From positions 1 to 17,331 of the forward strand of contig DATFRR010000094.1 in NCBI GenBank assembly GCA_035263025.1: DNA of 17,331 nucleotides. The letters run 5' to 3'. The notes beneath the pieces are model-generated. The model ran no database searches. It saw only the letters and a program-made list of their open reading frames with translations, and was not told the DNA's origin. Source of the stretch: DASQPR01 sp035263025 (lineage in GTDB: Bacteria > Actinomycetota > Actinomycetes > Mycobacteriales > Micromonosporaceae). Below, in pieces: positions 1 to 7,135 of this stretch (its first letter is position 1; every line of letters begins with the position of its first letter). Made by a program: the position numbers and the translations under genes.

Positions 1-56
1 TCATGGCTGCCGCCGTCAAGGCCACCCCGACGCGCCCGGCGCCGTCGCGCCGTCAC
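1..56 (-). CDS. Probable start of a TadE-like pilus assembly gene (partial)
   Basis: A GTG codon at 56-54 overlaps the TAG stop of the upstream pilin gene (TAGTG), which fits the coupled layout of this operon. It opens a frame of 18 codons that runs off the window edge, reading VTARRRRARRGGLDGGSH. A short basic N-terminus ending in a D-G-G-S-like stretch is common just before the first membrane helix of TadE proteins, and in M. tuberculosis the gene after the DUF4244 gene (Rv3655c) is TadE-like. No helix is visible yet and no strong ribosome binding site is present, so the identity rests on position. The real start could be elsewhere. Confidence 0.35.
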   Translation of the reverse strand, partial: MTARRRRARRGGLDGGSH

Positions 57-277
57 TACCGCAGTGCTTTCGAGATGATCGCCGACAGCGCCGACTGGAT
101 GCTCGGCGACGTCACGACCTTGAGCAGCACGCCGGCAAACGCCACGGCCGCTAGCGTGCCGACCGCATATTCGGCTGTCGTCATCCCAGCGTCACGTGCC
201 TGTGTCATCTCACGCCAGCGACGTCGCCACCACCCGAGCCGTCCGCCGTCTCGACCCGTCGCCGTCGAAGCACGCAT
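56..277 (-). CDS. DUF4244 small Flp-type pilin-like protein
   Basis: This is a 73-residue protein, probably the major pilin subunit of the Tad (Flp) pilus. The start is ATG at 277, chosen because AAAGGAG sits six bases upstream and lies in the 11-base gap after tadC. The N-terminal half is basic with a WWRRRW patch. It is followed by D-A-G-MTTAEYAVG and a single hydrophobic helix (about residues 38-55). Gly31 followed by Glu36 and Tyr37 is exactly the Flp prepilin pattern (cleavage after Gly, Glu at +5, Tyr at +6), giving a predicted mature peptide of 42 residues. The family is annotated DUF4244 in actinobacteria (Rv3656c in M. tuberculosis). Cleavage would need a TadV/CpaA-type prepilin peptidase, which is not in this window. 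The family call is firm; the pilin role is inferred from the motif and the operon. Confidence 0.85.
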   Translation of the reverse strand: MRASTATGRDGGRLGWWRRRWREMTQARDAGMTTAEYAVGTLAAVAFAGVLLKVVTSPSIQSALSAIISKALR

Positions 278-288
278 CCGGACTCCTT

Positions 289-954
289 TCACCGCAGTAC
301 GCCGCCGAGCACGGCGACGATCACCGGCACGATGCCGGCGAGCACGAAGGCGGGCAGAAAGCACACGCCGAGCGGCAAGACGATGAGTACGCCGATCCGT
401 TGCGCGGCCGCGTCTACGCGCAGAGTGCGCGCGCTTCGCAGATCCTCCGCAAGACGTTCCAGAGCGCGAGCCACCGCGGCGCCGCTGTCGGCACTGCGTA
501 CGGCAACGTCCGCTACCCCGTCACCACCCGGAATGGCGCGTAGCGAGCGCCACGCGTCGCCCGGCTCGAGCCCGAGTCGTAGCCCGTCCGCGACTCGAAG
601 GAGTTCCCGGCCGGCGATGCCACCGCAGGCCACCGCCGTCGTACGCACCGCCATCTCGACCGGCACACCGGCGCGCAACGCGGCGGCAAGCAGATCCACC
701 GCGTACGGCAACTCGGCGCCGGCGGCTCGACGCTGACGGCGTACCGAAGCCGGCTCGACGCGCCGCAGCAATCGTGCGGCCACCGGCGCCGCAATGAGCG
801 CAGCGATGATGCCCGGCACGCCGCCGATCGCGAGCCACGTCACGACGCCGGCCGCGAGCCCGCCGAACGTCCGAAGGCGACCACCGGAACCCACCTCGGC
901 GTTTCGCGTCATACCGGCGTTCCGCGTCAGCCGGCCGCGGGCAGTCGACGTCAC
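289..954 (-). CDS. tadC: TadC-like type II/IV secretion F-family membrane protein
   Basis: TadC is one of the two inner-membrane platform proteins of the Tad pilus, on which the TadA ATPase acts. The 221-residue product has a hydrophobic hairpin at about residues 30-60. A T2SSF (GspF) domain follows, with ELPYAVDLLAAALRAGVPVE and a second helical pattern around GDAWRSLRAIPGGDGVADVA. A C-terminal hydrophobic pair (about 180-221) closes the protein. The start is GTG at 954, overlapping the tadB stop as GTGA, with GGAG five bases upstream. A later ATG at 912 is possible but lacks that context. Translation is very likely coupled to tadB. M. tuberculosis Rv3657c is the positional counterpart. Confidence 0.88.
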   Translation of the reverse strand: MTSTARGRLTRNAGMTRNAEVGSGGRLRTFGGLAAGVVTWLAIGGVPGIIAALIAAPVAARLLRRVEPASVRRQRRAAGAELPYAVDLLAAALRAGVPVEMAVRTTAVACGGIAGRELLRVADGLRLGLEPGDAWRSLRAIPGGDGVADVAVRSADSGAAVARALERLAEDLRSARTLRVDAAAQRIGVLIVLPLGVCFLPAFVLAGIVPVIVAVLGGVLR

Positions 955-1712
955 GCCGACTCCACGATCGACCTCGCCAATCGGCGTACCCACGCGAGCC
1001 CACCGACCTGACACACGATTGCACCGCACGCACATGTGGCGCCGATCGGGGTATGCAGCAGGACGTGCACTGGGTCGGCACCGACGCCTTGACCGAGTGC
1101 GATGCCGGCGACCGGCAACACGGCCAGCAGCCACGCTGTCGCCTCCGCCCCAGCGGCCTGCGTGACCGCGGATGCGCGTGCTTGCGCCAACGCGCGTCCG
1201 TCGCGCTCCAATCGCTCGAGAAGGTCCGCGAGCGGCGCTCCGGTCTCCTCGGCGACGTGCACCGCCGCCGACACCCGGCCGTGCAGCACGTGCCCGTCTC
1301 GATGCGGGGACCGCGCGCTCGGGCCTCGCCAGCCGGAGTCGCCAAGCGCCGTGATCGGATCCGCGCCGGCGCGCAGATCCGCGGCGGCTGCCGCGACGTC
1401 CGCCAGTGCTGCGCGGAACGCGACAGCGTCCGCCGCGTCCCGACGGCGTGACGCGAACACGACCGCACCGGTCAGCGCGTACGCCGCCGCGACCACCGCC
1501 GCGACCGGACCGGCGACGAGTCCCGCGAAGCTAGCCGAGACGGTTGCCAGGATCAGGGCGGCGACTCGCGGCCGTCGGATCGCGGCATCCCGGAGCGCCG
1601 TGACCGCACGATTGCCGGTGGGCGTCGACGGTTGACCCGCGGCGCCGCTGTGTGGCCGCTCCATGGCCCGAAGCCGTCGGCGCCGAACGCGGCGCGAGCG
1701 AAAGACAAACAT
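951..1712 (-). CDS. tadB: TadB-like type II/IV secretion F-family membrane protein
   Basis: This 253-residue protein is the partner of TadC in the membrane platform of the Tad apparatus. A basic N-terminus is followed by a hydrophobic hairpin (about residues 47-86), a cytoplasmic T2SSF region with AADLRAGADPITALGDSG and AEETGAPLADLLERLERDGRA, and two C-terminal membrane segments around TAWLLAVLPVAGIALGQGVG and GATCACGAIVCQVGGLAWV. The start is ATG at 1712, which overlaps the tadA stop as TGATG. A second in-frame ATG at 1664 would remove only 16 basic residues but has no visible ribosome binding site. The order tadA-tadB-tadC matches Rv3659c-Rv3657c. Confidence 0.87.
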   Translation of the reverse strand: MFVFRSRRVRRRRLRAMERPHSGAAGQPSTPTGNRAVTALRDAAIRRPRVAALILATVSASFAGLVAGPVAAVVAAAYALTGAVVFASRRRDAADAVAFRAALADVAAAAADLRAGADPITALGDSGWRGPSARSPHRDGHVLHGRVSAAVHVAEETGAPLADLLERLERDGRALAQARASAVTQAAGAEATAWLLAVLPVAGIALGQGVGADPVHVLLHTPIGATCACGAIVCQVGGLAWVRRLARSIVESA

Positions 1713-3106
1713 CAGCGACCTGCCAACAAACCCGTCGGTGGGCGTACGCCCCGCCGACTCAACAGGTCGGCGAGCGCCACCGCACCGGGTCGTACGCCGC
1801 CGAGCCGATGCCACGCGGACACCGCCTCGATCGCGCGATCCACCGGACTCAGTCGGAGCACGACGATTTCGTCCAGCACTCGACCGGTGGGCACGCGTCT
1901 CACGTGTACGGCGACGTGCAACCCGGCCGCGATCTGTGCTCGTACGGCGGCTGGCGGCACTCGCCCGAGCAAGCCGAGCGCTTCGAGTCGAGCCGGCACG
2001 TCGGCCGCGCTGTTTGCATGCAGCGTGCCCGCCCCGCCTTCGTGGCCGGTGTTCAGCGCGCCCAACAAGTCCAGCACCTCGGCGCCACGACACTCGCCGA
2101 TGACGAGGCGATCCGGTCGCATGCGCAGCGCGTTGCGCAGCAGTTCCCGAAGCCCGACCGAACCGACGCCCTCCACATTCGCGGTGCGCGCCTGGAGTGC
2201 GACCACGTGAGGGTGGCGTGGCCGCAGTTCGGCGGCCTCTTCCACGATGACGATGCGCTCGTGCCGCGGCACCTCGCTCAACATGCTCGCGAGCACCGTC
2301 GTCTTGCCCGTGCCGGTGCCGCCCGAGACGAGATATGACAACCGGGCGGCGACGATGCCGGCGAGCAGTTCCGCGCCCACATCGGACACCGAGCCGAGCC
2401 TTTGGAGGTCGTCGAGTGAGAATGCCTGCCGCCGGAACGTGCGCAGCGACAAGTACGGCCCGTCGGTCGCGATCGGTGGCAATACGGCGTGCAATCGGGT
2501 GCCGTCCGGAAGGCAGGCATCTACGCAGGGATTGCCCTCGTCGAGTCGCCGGCCGCAACCCGCGACGAGCCGCTGAGCCAGACGCCGCACTTGTTGCGGC
2601 GAGCTGAACGTCACGTCGGCTCGGGCGAGCCCGTCGCCTCGGTCGGTCCACACCTCGACCCCGTTGACGAGGACATCTGTCACTGCAGGATCGACCAGCA
2701 GCGGGGTCAGCGGCCCGGCGCCCGGCAACTCGTCGACCGGCCTCGCGGCAAGGCGTGTGGCGACCGCTGATGGATTCGTTGCGGCCGTCGCGGCGTCCGG
2801 ACGCACCGGCACACCGTTGCCGACCATCCGGTAAGCGTTCGTCGCCGACGCTAACGCTCCGGTGTGCACGAGACCGTTGTGGGCGTGCGCGTCGCCGATC
2901 GGCGTCGGTCCGCTGCCGCTAGTGATCGCGCGTCGGCCCGGTTGCGGGGCGACCGGCGGGCGCGGTGCGAGCTCGTTGACGGGTGCCGTGCGACTCACAC
3001 GGGCGGGTGCCGTGCGACTCGCACGGCCGCGATCTGGCGGGACTGCCATGGATGCGGTCACGATTGGCTCCGATCCGTCCATCTCGAGATCTTCAGGAGG
3101 CCACAT
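1712..3106 (-). CDS. tadA: TadA/CpaF secretion ATPase of the Tad pilus
   Basis: TadA is the hexameric cytoplasmic ATPase that drives Flp pilus assembly. The 464-residue product has a Pro/Ala-rich, probably disordered N-terminus of about 120 residues, an N-terminal domain (about 125-245), and a RecA-like ATPase core. The core has Walker A GGTGTGKT at 262-269, an Asp/Walker B region IVIVEEAAEL at 285-294, RPDRLVIGECRGAE at 330-343, and a His-box GHEGGAGTLHAN at 354-365. All key residues appear intact. The start is ATG at 3106 because it overlaps the upstream stop (TGATG) and has AAGGAG seven bases before it. The N-terminus carries a tandem eight-residue repeat (residues 28-43). It is read immediately after the Ssd/TadZ-like gene, as in Rv3660c-Rv3659c. 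Confidence 0.93.
   Translation of the reverse strand: MWPPEDLEMDGSEPIVTASMAVPPDRGRASRTAPARVSRTAPVNELAPRPPVAPQPGRRAITSGSGPTPIGDAHAHNGLVHTGALASATNAYRMVGNGVPVRPDAATAATNPSAVATRLAARPVDELPGAGPLTPLLVDPAVTDVLVNGVEVWTDRGDGLARADVTFSSPQQVRRLAQRLVAGCGRRLDEGNPCVDACLPDGTRLHAVLPPIATDGPYLSLRTFRRQAFSLDDLQRLGSVSDVGAELLAGIVAARLSYLVSGGTGTGKTTVLASMLSEVPRHERIVIVEEAAELRPRHPHVVALQARTANVEGVGSVGLRELLRNALRMRPDRLVIGECRGAEVLDLLGALNTGHEGGAGTLHANSAADVPARLEALGLLGRVPPAAVRAQIAAGLHVAVHVRRVPTGRVLDEIVVLRLSPVDRAIEAVSAWHRLGGVRPGAVALADLLSRRGVRPPTGLLAGR
2981..3028. repeat. Tandem 24-bp duplication inside tadA
   Basis: Two adjacent 24-base units (2981-3004 and 3005-3028) differ at only two positions. They encode RASRTAPA and RVSRTAPV in the disordered N-terminus of TadA (residues 28-43). 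The unit length is a multiple of three, so the frame is kept. It looks like a recent slippage or duplication in a region under weak constraint. Confidence 0.85.
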
Positions 3107-4467
3107 CAAGCCGCTCCTTCGATCGGCAGAACAACGTCGAGGAGCCGCTCGCACAGCGCCGCAAGGGGACCGTGTCCGGCCGCGGCCGGCGGCTCGCCCC
3201 GCTCCAGGGCGCTTCGCAACCGCGGGTCGCTGCGAATGGTTCCCGCGTAGGGCAGCCCGAGTGCCGCAACCACGTCCTTTACGGCGAGCCCGCCGGCGCC
3301 GGGCGCACGCACCACCACGGACAACGCGGCGCAATGTGGCCCGACCGTCGCCGCGACTCGACCTGCCGCGGCGCACGCGCGCAACTCCGCTGGTACGACG
3401 AGGTAGACCTGGTCGGCGCCGCGTAAGGCGAGAGCGGACGAGTCGTCGACACGACGCGGGAGGTCCACCACGGTCAGGTCACGTCCGCGTCGTCCGGCGT
3501 CGAGTGCAGCGAGCATCGCCTCTGGTGGCACGGTGGTCGGCTCGCCGCGGTCCCAAGACAACACGACCAGTTCGGATCGACCGGGTAGCGCGTCGACCAG
3601 AGCCGGCGCAGGCACCCGTCCGCTTGCCTGCGACAGCGCCGGCCAGCGGAGGCCGTCCAGAGACTCCCAGCCGAGGACGAGATCCACGCCGCCGCCCAAC
3701 GGATCGCCGTCGACGAGCATGGCCCGCAACCCACGGCGAGCGGCGGTGACGGCGAGTGCACCGGCAAGCACCGAGGCGCCCGCGCCGCCGCGACCGCCGA
3801 CGACCGCCACCACTCGACCGGGCGCCACGCCAGATGTCATCGCGGCGATCTGATCGCTAAGCCATGCTTCAGCCGCGGGTAGCACGGCGACGTGATCCGC
3901 ACCCAGCCAGTGCGCGATGCGCCACGCGTCGGCATCCGCGCCGGTTTCGGGACGCCGACCGGACGTCCGCAGGCTTGGGTGCGATCCGACCACCGACTCC
4001 CAACCGGGCGGCGCGATATCCGACAGCGGCTGTTGGGGCGACGCCATCCACGCCGGCGCCGGTTCGCCGCACGATGAGTCGGGCTCGCCCCACGGCACAT
4101 CACCCACGCCGTCCGACGCTGCGTCCGAGCCGGCGCGCATCACGAGAACGACGCCCGACCGTCGGGGCAGCCCGGCGCGCGCGCAGGGCTCCGCCATGTC
4201 CGCGCCGATGAACACGCGAGCCGCCTGCGCATACCACGGACGGGCGCCGGCCGGGTCCGGCGCCACGTCCGGGGTCACGCCCGCCTGGGCAGCGAGGCGC
4301 AGCAGGTCATCTAGCAGCTCAGCGTCGGCTGTGACGAATAGCGGATGCGGCCGCGGCCGCCCCGACGGGGTCAACGGAGCCGCCGGATGGCCGAGCGTGT
4401 CCGGCGGCTCCCCGTCACCGGCGAGGCGCGCGGCCGCACCGGTGACCGGCCGTCGTGTGCGGGCCAT
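3106..4467 (-). CDS. ssd: Ssd/TadZ (CpaE)-like MinD-family ATPase
   Basis: This 453-residue protein is related to TadZ/CpaE, which place the Tad machine in the cell, and to the mycobacterial septum-site protein Ssd (Rv3660c). It has an N-terminal response-regulator-like domain (about 43-110) and a linker of about 65 residues. The ATPase domain begins with GRVVAVVGGRGGAGASVLAGALA (split here as residues 218-240) and continues with AMLVDGDPLGGGVDLVLG near 250-266 and LTVVDLPRRV near 331-340. The Walker A region lacks both lysines of a normal KGGxGKT motif, which as remembered is usual for actinobacterial Ssd proteins. The start is ATG at 4467, with AAGGGAG six bases upstream; an earlier GTG at 4500 has no such site. 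It is the first gene of the tad operon. Confidence 0.85.
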   Translation of the reverse strand: MARTRRPVTGAAARLAGDGEPPDTLGHPAAPLTPSGRPRPHPLFVTADAELLDDLLRLAAQAGVTPDVAPDPAGARPWYAQAARVFIGADMAEPCARAGLPRRSGVVLVMRAGSDAASDGVGDVPWGEPDSSCGEPAPAWMASPQQPLSDIAPPGWESVVGSHPSLRTSGRRPETGADADAWRIAHWLGADHVAVLPAAEAWLSDQIAAMTSGVAPGRVVAVVGGRGGAGASVLAGALAVTAARRGLRAMLVDGDPLGGGVDLVLGWESLDGLRWPALSQASGRVPAPALVDALPGRSELVVLSWDRGEPTTVPPEAMLAALDAGRRGRDLTVVDLPRRVDDSSALALRGADQVYLVVPAELRACAAAGRVAATVGPHCAALSVVVRAPGAGGLAVKDVVAALGLPYAGTIRSDPRLRSALERGEPPAAAGHGPLAALCERLLDVVLPIEGAA

Positions 4468-4642
4468 CGGGCGCTCCCTTCGCTCGGGTGACCGGACCAC
4501 GGTGGCGCAAACGATTCGCTCTCGGCGCTAGCGATCATGGGATCCGTGGACGGCGAGGGTGCATGTGCACATTGCTCGCCGGATCCGGCCAGCTCGGTCG
4601 CCCGACGGCGTACCCACAAAATCCGCGCGTATCGTGACGGCC
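4468..4642. promoter_or_regulatory. Divergent promoter region between tad operon and ctaG-like gene
   Basis: This 175-bp gap separates the oppositely oriented tad operon and the CtaG-like gene. On the plus strand TATCGT (4630-4635) fits an actinobacterial -10 element and lies seven bases before the GTG at 4643, so that transcript may be leaderless. On the minus strand the ssd ribosome binding site is clear. Its promoter is not; an 8-bp palindrome CGCTAGCG near 4528-4535 is the only notable element. Confidence 0.45.
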
Positions 4643-5605
4643 GTGTCGCCCCTGACCACGACGGAGGTCTTCACGGCGTGGTCACTCGACCTGCCGGTCG
4701 CGATCGCGGTCACCGTCCTTGGCGTCGGCTACGCAGTGGGCGTGCGGTGCGTGACACGTCGCGGCCTTCGATGGCCCGCCGCTCGCACCGTGTTCTTCCT
4801 GGTGGCCGGGCTGGGCTCGTGGGTCGCGTGCACGATGTCGTTCCTCGGCACCTACGACACCGTCCTCTTCTGGCCGCGCGCCATGCAGACCGTGCTGCTG
4901 CTGATGGTGACGCCGCTGTTTCTGGCCCTCGGCATGCCAATCACGCTGCTCATGCGTGCGCTTCCCCAGCGCGCGAGCAAGCGCGTCACGCGGATCGGGC
5001 GCAGCAGGTTCGCCAAGCTCGTCACGTTCCCCGCGGTCGTGTCCGCGCTCTTGTTGGGCACACCGTTCGTGCTGTTCTTCACGCCGCTGTTCAACGCCGT
5101 CTTGCGCGGCGGAGCGGTGGACACGCTCGTCACGTTCTGGCTCGTCGGAGTCGGCTGGGCCTACTACTGGACGCGCCTGCAGGTCGACCCGGTGCCGCAC
5201 CGCTATCCGGTGCTGGTGTCGATGTGGATCACGTTCGCCGAAGTGATCTTCGATGGTGGGCTCGGCCTACTCCTGATGCTCGGCCACACCATCGTGGGCC
5301 TCGACCACTACCAGGTGGTTCGGGATTGGGGACCGAGCCCGTCGGCCGATCAGCAGATCGGCGGCGCAGCGTTCTGGATCCTCGGCGACCTGTCCGGCCT
5401 GCCGTTCCTCGCCGCGCTGTTCCGCAAATGGATCCGCGACGACGAGGCGCAGACCGCCGAGGTCGACCGCGCGCTCGACGAGCAGGAGGCCGCGGCGCGC
5501 GTCGCGGTCACCTCGGCAGACGCCGCGGGTACGGCCACGGTCGAGCCGGATGACGGCATGCAGCGGCCGTGGTGGGAGACCGATCCGTCGCGTCTGGGCC
5601 GCTGA
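4643..5605 (+). CDS. CtaG-like (Caa3_CtaG family) seven-helix membrane protein, histidine-poor
   Basis: About seven transmembrane helices are visible, at roughly residues 17-34, 49-68, 81-104, 126-146, 160-177, 189-213 and 239-260. A charged, acidic cytoplasmic tail follows and the total is 320 residues. The pattern (TYDTVLF, LFLALGMPITLLMRALP, VDPVP, a SADQQIGG then GDLSGLPF block, KWIRDDE) matches the CtaG domain of actinobacterial cytochrome c oxidase assembly proteins as I remember it. CtaG proteins help insert copper into the oxidase. Here the histidines expected in the helices are replaced (R79, T83, D160, T164, W166, D204), so copper handling is doubtful. The start is uncertain: GTG at 4643 is preferred because a -10-like TATCGT lies seven bases upstream; GTG at 4634 is the alternative. 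No oxidase genes are nearby. Confidence 0.75.
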   Translation: MSPLTTTEVFTAWSLDLPVAIAVTVLGVGYAVGVRCVTRRGLRWPAARTVFFLVAGLGSWVACTMSFLGTYDTVLFWPRAMQTVLLLMVTPLFLALGMPITLLMRALPQRASKRVTRIGRSRFAKLVTFPAVVSALLLGTPFVLFFTPLFNAVLRGGAVDTLVTFWLVGVGWAYYWTRLQVDPVPHRYPVLVSMWITFAEVIFDGGLGLLLMLGHTIVGLDHYQVVRDWGPSPSADQQIGGAAFWILGDLSGLPFLAALFRKWIRDDEAQTAEVDRALDEQEAAARVAVTSADAAGTATVEPDDGMQRPWWETDPSRLGR

Positions 5606-5685
5606 TATCGGTCAGCGAATATGCGGGCGAGGCTTCCAATAGGTACGCGGTTCTCATCGGATCTCGGTTGGCACCTTGCTATGCG

Positions 5686-6555
5686 TCACGGGGCCGTGCG
5701 GTACAGCCACTTGTGCCAGGGATCGATGTTGGGGTCCGCGCCAGAACGGTGCATTGCCGCCATCATCGGGTGGTTGTTCACATCTACAAGGGACAGCACC
5801 GCGACAAACCCACGTGCCCGGGCGGCTCGGTAGGCGGCGAGGAGGAGCTCGTCCACGTAGCGGTGACCACGCTGCTCCGGCAGGACACCGATGAGGACGA
5901 CCGTGCCGACGCCCGGATCACCGAGCCGTTCGCCCAGCCCCACGAACCCGACCGGGACGCCGCTCGTCGTCTCGGCGTAGAACCACGACTCGGTGTCCGC
6001 CGCACGAGCATGGTGGTCCAGGAACTCGGTGACCCACTGCTCGGGCGAGTGCCTGCCGAACACCAAGGCGTCGGTCCGGTCCAGTGTCTGGCCGAGACAC
6101 CGCCCGATCACGGGCACAAAAGCGTCTCGCCCGATCTGCGACATCGGCTCCAGCCGCAGACCGGCGGGCTCGGACAGCGCTTGCCCGCTGTCCGCCCACC
6201 GGAATCCCTCTTTCTCCTGGAACAACCGGAGGCCGCTCGCCTCGGCAATGCCGCGAACATCGGCGTGGTCCGGACTAACCGCCGCGTTGACTGGCAGGTA
6301 GACCGCTGCGCCCAGCGGAGCCGACTTCACGGCGGCCGTTACTACCTGTCGAGCGGCGTCCAGACCGCCTGCTGCCCAGTTCAGGCGCGCCACCGCGTAC
6401 TCGGCGGGCTCACGCTCGAAGATCTCCGCGCGACCCAACACCACCGACGCTTGTGCCACGCCATCGTGCTCAACCACAAACCGGGCGATCGGCCGCAAGG
6501 TCGAACCCGGCCTGACCTGCGACGGATCGAGCGCGACCCGACGAACCTCACTCAC
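5686..6555 (-). CDS. GNAT family N-acetyltransferase (tandem-type)
   Basis: The 289-residue product looks like a two-lobe GNAT protein. The N-terminal part (about 20-125) is a weak, probably degenerate GNAT fold containing ARFVVEHDGVAQASVVLGR. The C-terminal part (about 130-280) holds the acetyl-CoA motif A, VVLIGVLPEQRGHRYVDELL (219-238), then VLSLVDVNNHPMMAAMHRSG and a terminal WHKWLYRT. In motif A the usual glycine after RGH is Arg232. GNAT enzymes transfer acetyl from acetyl-CoA to amines; the substrate cannot be told. The start is a GTG at 6555; no strong ribosome binding site is seen, though GGGGACGAG lies about 13 bases upstream. The gene converges on the CtaG-like gene with an 80-bp gap. 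Confidence 0.82.
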   Translation of the reverse strand: MSEVRRVALDPSQVRPGSTLRPIARFVVEHDGVAQASVVLGRAEIFEREPAEYAVARLNWAAGGLDAARQVVTAAVKSAPLGAAVYLPVNAAVSPDHADVRGIAEASGLRLFQEKEGFRWADSGQALSEPAGLRLEPMSQIGRDAFVPVIGRCLGQTLDRTDALVFGRHSPEQWVTEFLDHHARAADTESWFYAETTSGVPVGFVGLGERLGDPGVGTVVLIGVLPEQRGHRYVDELLLAAYRAARARGFVAVLSLVDVNNHPMMAAMHRSGADPNIDPWHKWLYRTAP

Positions 6556-6779
6556 TTAACGACCACTCGTCCCCTCGTGCGCCGGCGAGGATCATGCCAC
6601 GCCTGCCGCGGTGCAAGCGGCTGCCCCGCCCAAACCCAGGACTCCGTCATCGGCATGACAACGCGTTCCGCTGCGGCTGGTCGGCGCCTACGGGGCATGA
6701 TGCGAGACACGATGTAGACCGGCAGTAGTCCGGCGGATCTGAGCTTCGCCCCTGGTTACGAACCGGGCGCCGGAGATGG

Positions 6780-6813
6780 GACGACCCCCGCCGGGGGGGT
6801 GGCGGGGGTCGTC
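6780..6813. terminator. Strong 13-bp stem-loop, terminator-like
   Basis: GACGACCCCCGCC (6780-6792) pairs perfectly with GGCGGGGGTCGTC (6801-6813) across an eight-base loop of seven Gs and a T. A second stem (CGGCTC 6820-6825 with GAGCCG 6835-6840) follows at once, also with a G-rich loop. There is no T-tract. Terminators of this kind occur in actinobacteria, but no gene ends nearby: it lies between two divergent gene starts, so it may be an attenuator, an insulator or part of a small RNA. Confidence 0.55.
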
Positions 6814-7044
6814 GGGGCTCGGCTCCGGGGGGGTGAGCCGAACCGCCCAGCGGCCATGCGGGGGGCGCAACAACCGCCGAGAGTCCATGCACTCGCATCG
6901 TTCAGACGTAATTGAACCGTCTGGGATGTGACGGACGGCACCCTGTGTCGTCATCGTTAGCATGCACGATTTCTCCCTACACGTCGAGGCCCGAACGCGT
7001 TCAACACACCGATTTGGCGTCCATCTGCGTCAATATTTTCGCTG

Positions 7045-7060
7045 GCTCCGGCACCGGAGC
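7045..7060. promoter_or_regulatory. 16-bp palindrome upstream of HAD-IB gene (operator candidate)
   Basis: GCTCCGG-CA-CCGGAGC is a perfect inverted repeat. It lies about 70-90 bases upstream of the likely transcription start of the HAD-IB gene and is followed by CAGCGC-GATCA-GCGCTG at 7065-7081. The position suits an activator or repressor site; no known regulator is assigned. Confidence 0.35.
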
Positions 7061-7118
7061 AACACAGCGCGATCAGCGCTGACACCCAGCGCGACGGTCA
7101 ACGCGGCGGTCGCCCGAT

Positions 7119-7135
7119 TAGACTTTCCGGCCGTG
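7119..7135 (+). promoter_or_regulatory. -10 element directly upstream of HAD-IB GTG start (leaderless)
   Basis: TAGACT (7119-7124) fits the TAnnnT consensus and ends eight bases before the GTG at 7133, so transcription would begin at or next to the start codon. This decides the start against longer in-frame options from 6962, because the family normally begins just before the DxDxT motif. Confidence 0.55.

Larger units (their letters stand above)
6556..7132. other. 577-bp intergenic region with hairpins and palindromes
   Basis: No convincing gene lies here. The region holds a stem at 6747-6769 (with a two-base bulge), a perfect 13-bp stem at 6780-6813, a 6-bp stem at 6820-6840, CAGACG/CGTCTG arms at 6903-6923, a 16-bp palindrome at 7045-7060 and CAGCGC/GCGCTG arms at 7065-7081. 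The right part (about 6955-7040) is visibly richer in A and T than its surroundings. It lies between divergent genes, so promoters for both must be here; the plus-strand one is probably TAGACT at 7119. Confidence 0.6.

Noticed and set aside
5569..6717. Plus-strand open frame of 382 codons over the GNAT gene.
   Set aside because: Low-complexity shadow of the minus-strand acetyltransferase, which shows a GNAT acetyl-CoA motif.
6741..6813. GGTTACGAACC and flanking stems looked like part of a tRNA T-arm.
   Set aside because: No acceptor stem, anticodon arm or D-arm can be folded around it on either strand; it is better read as a simple hairpin.
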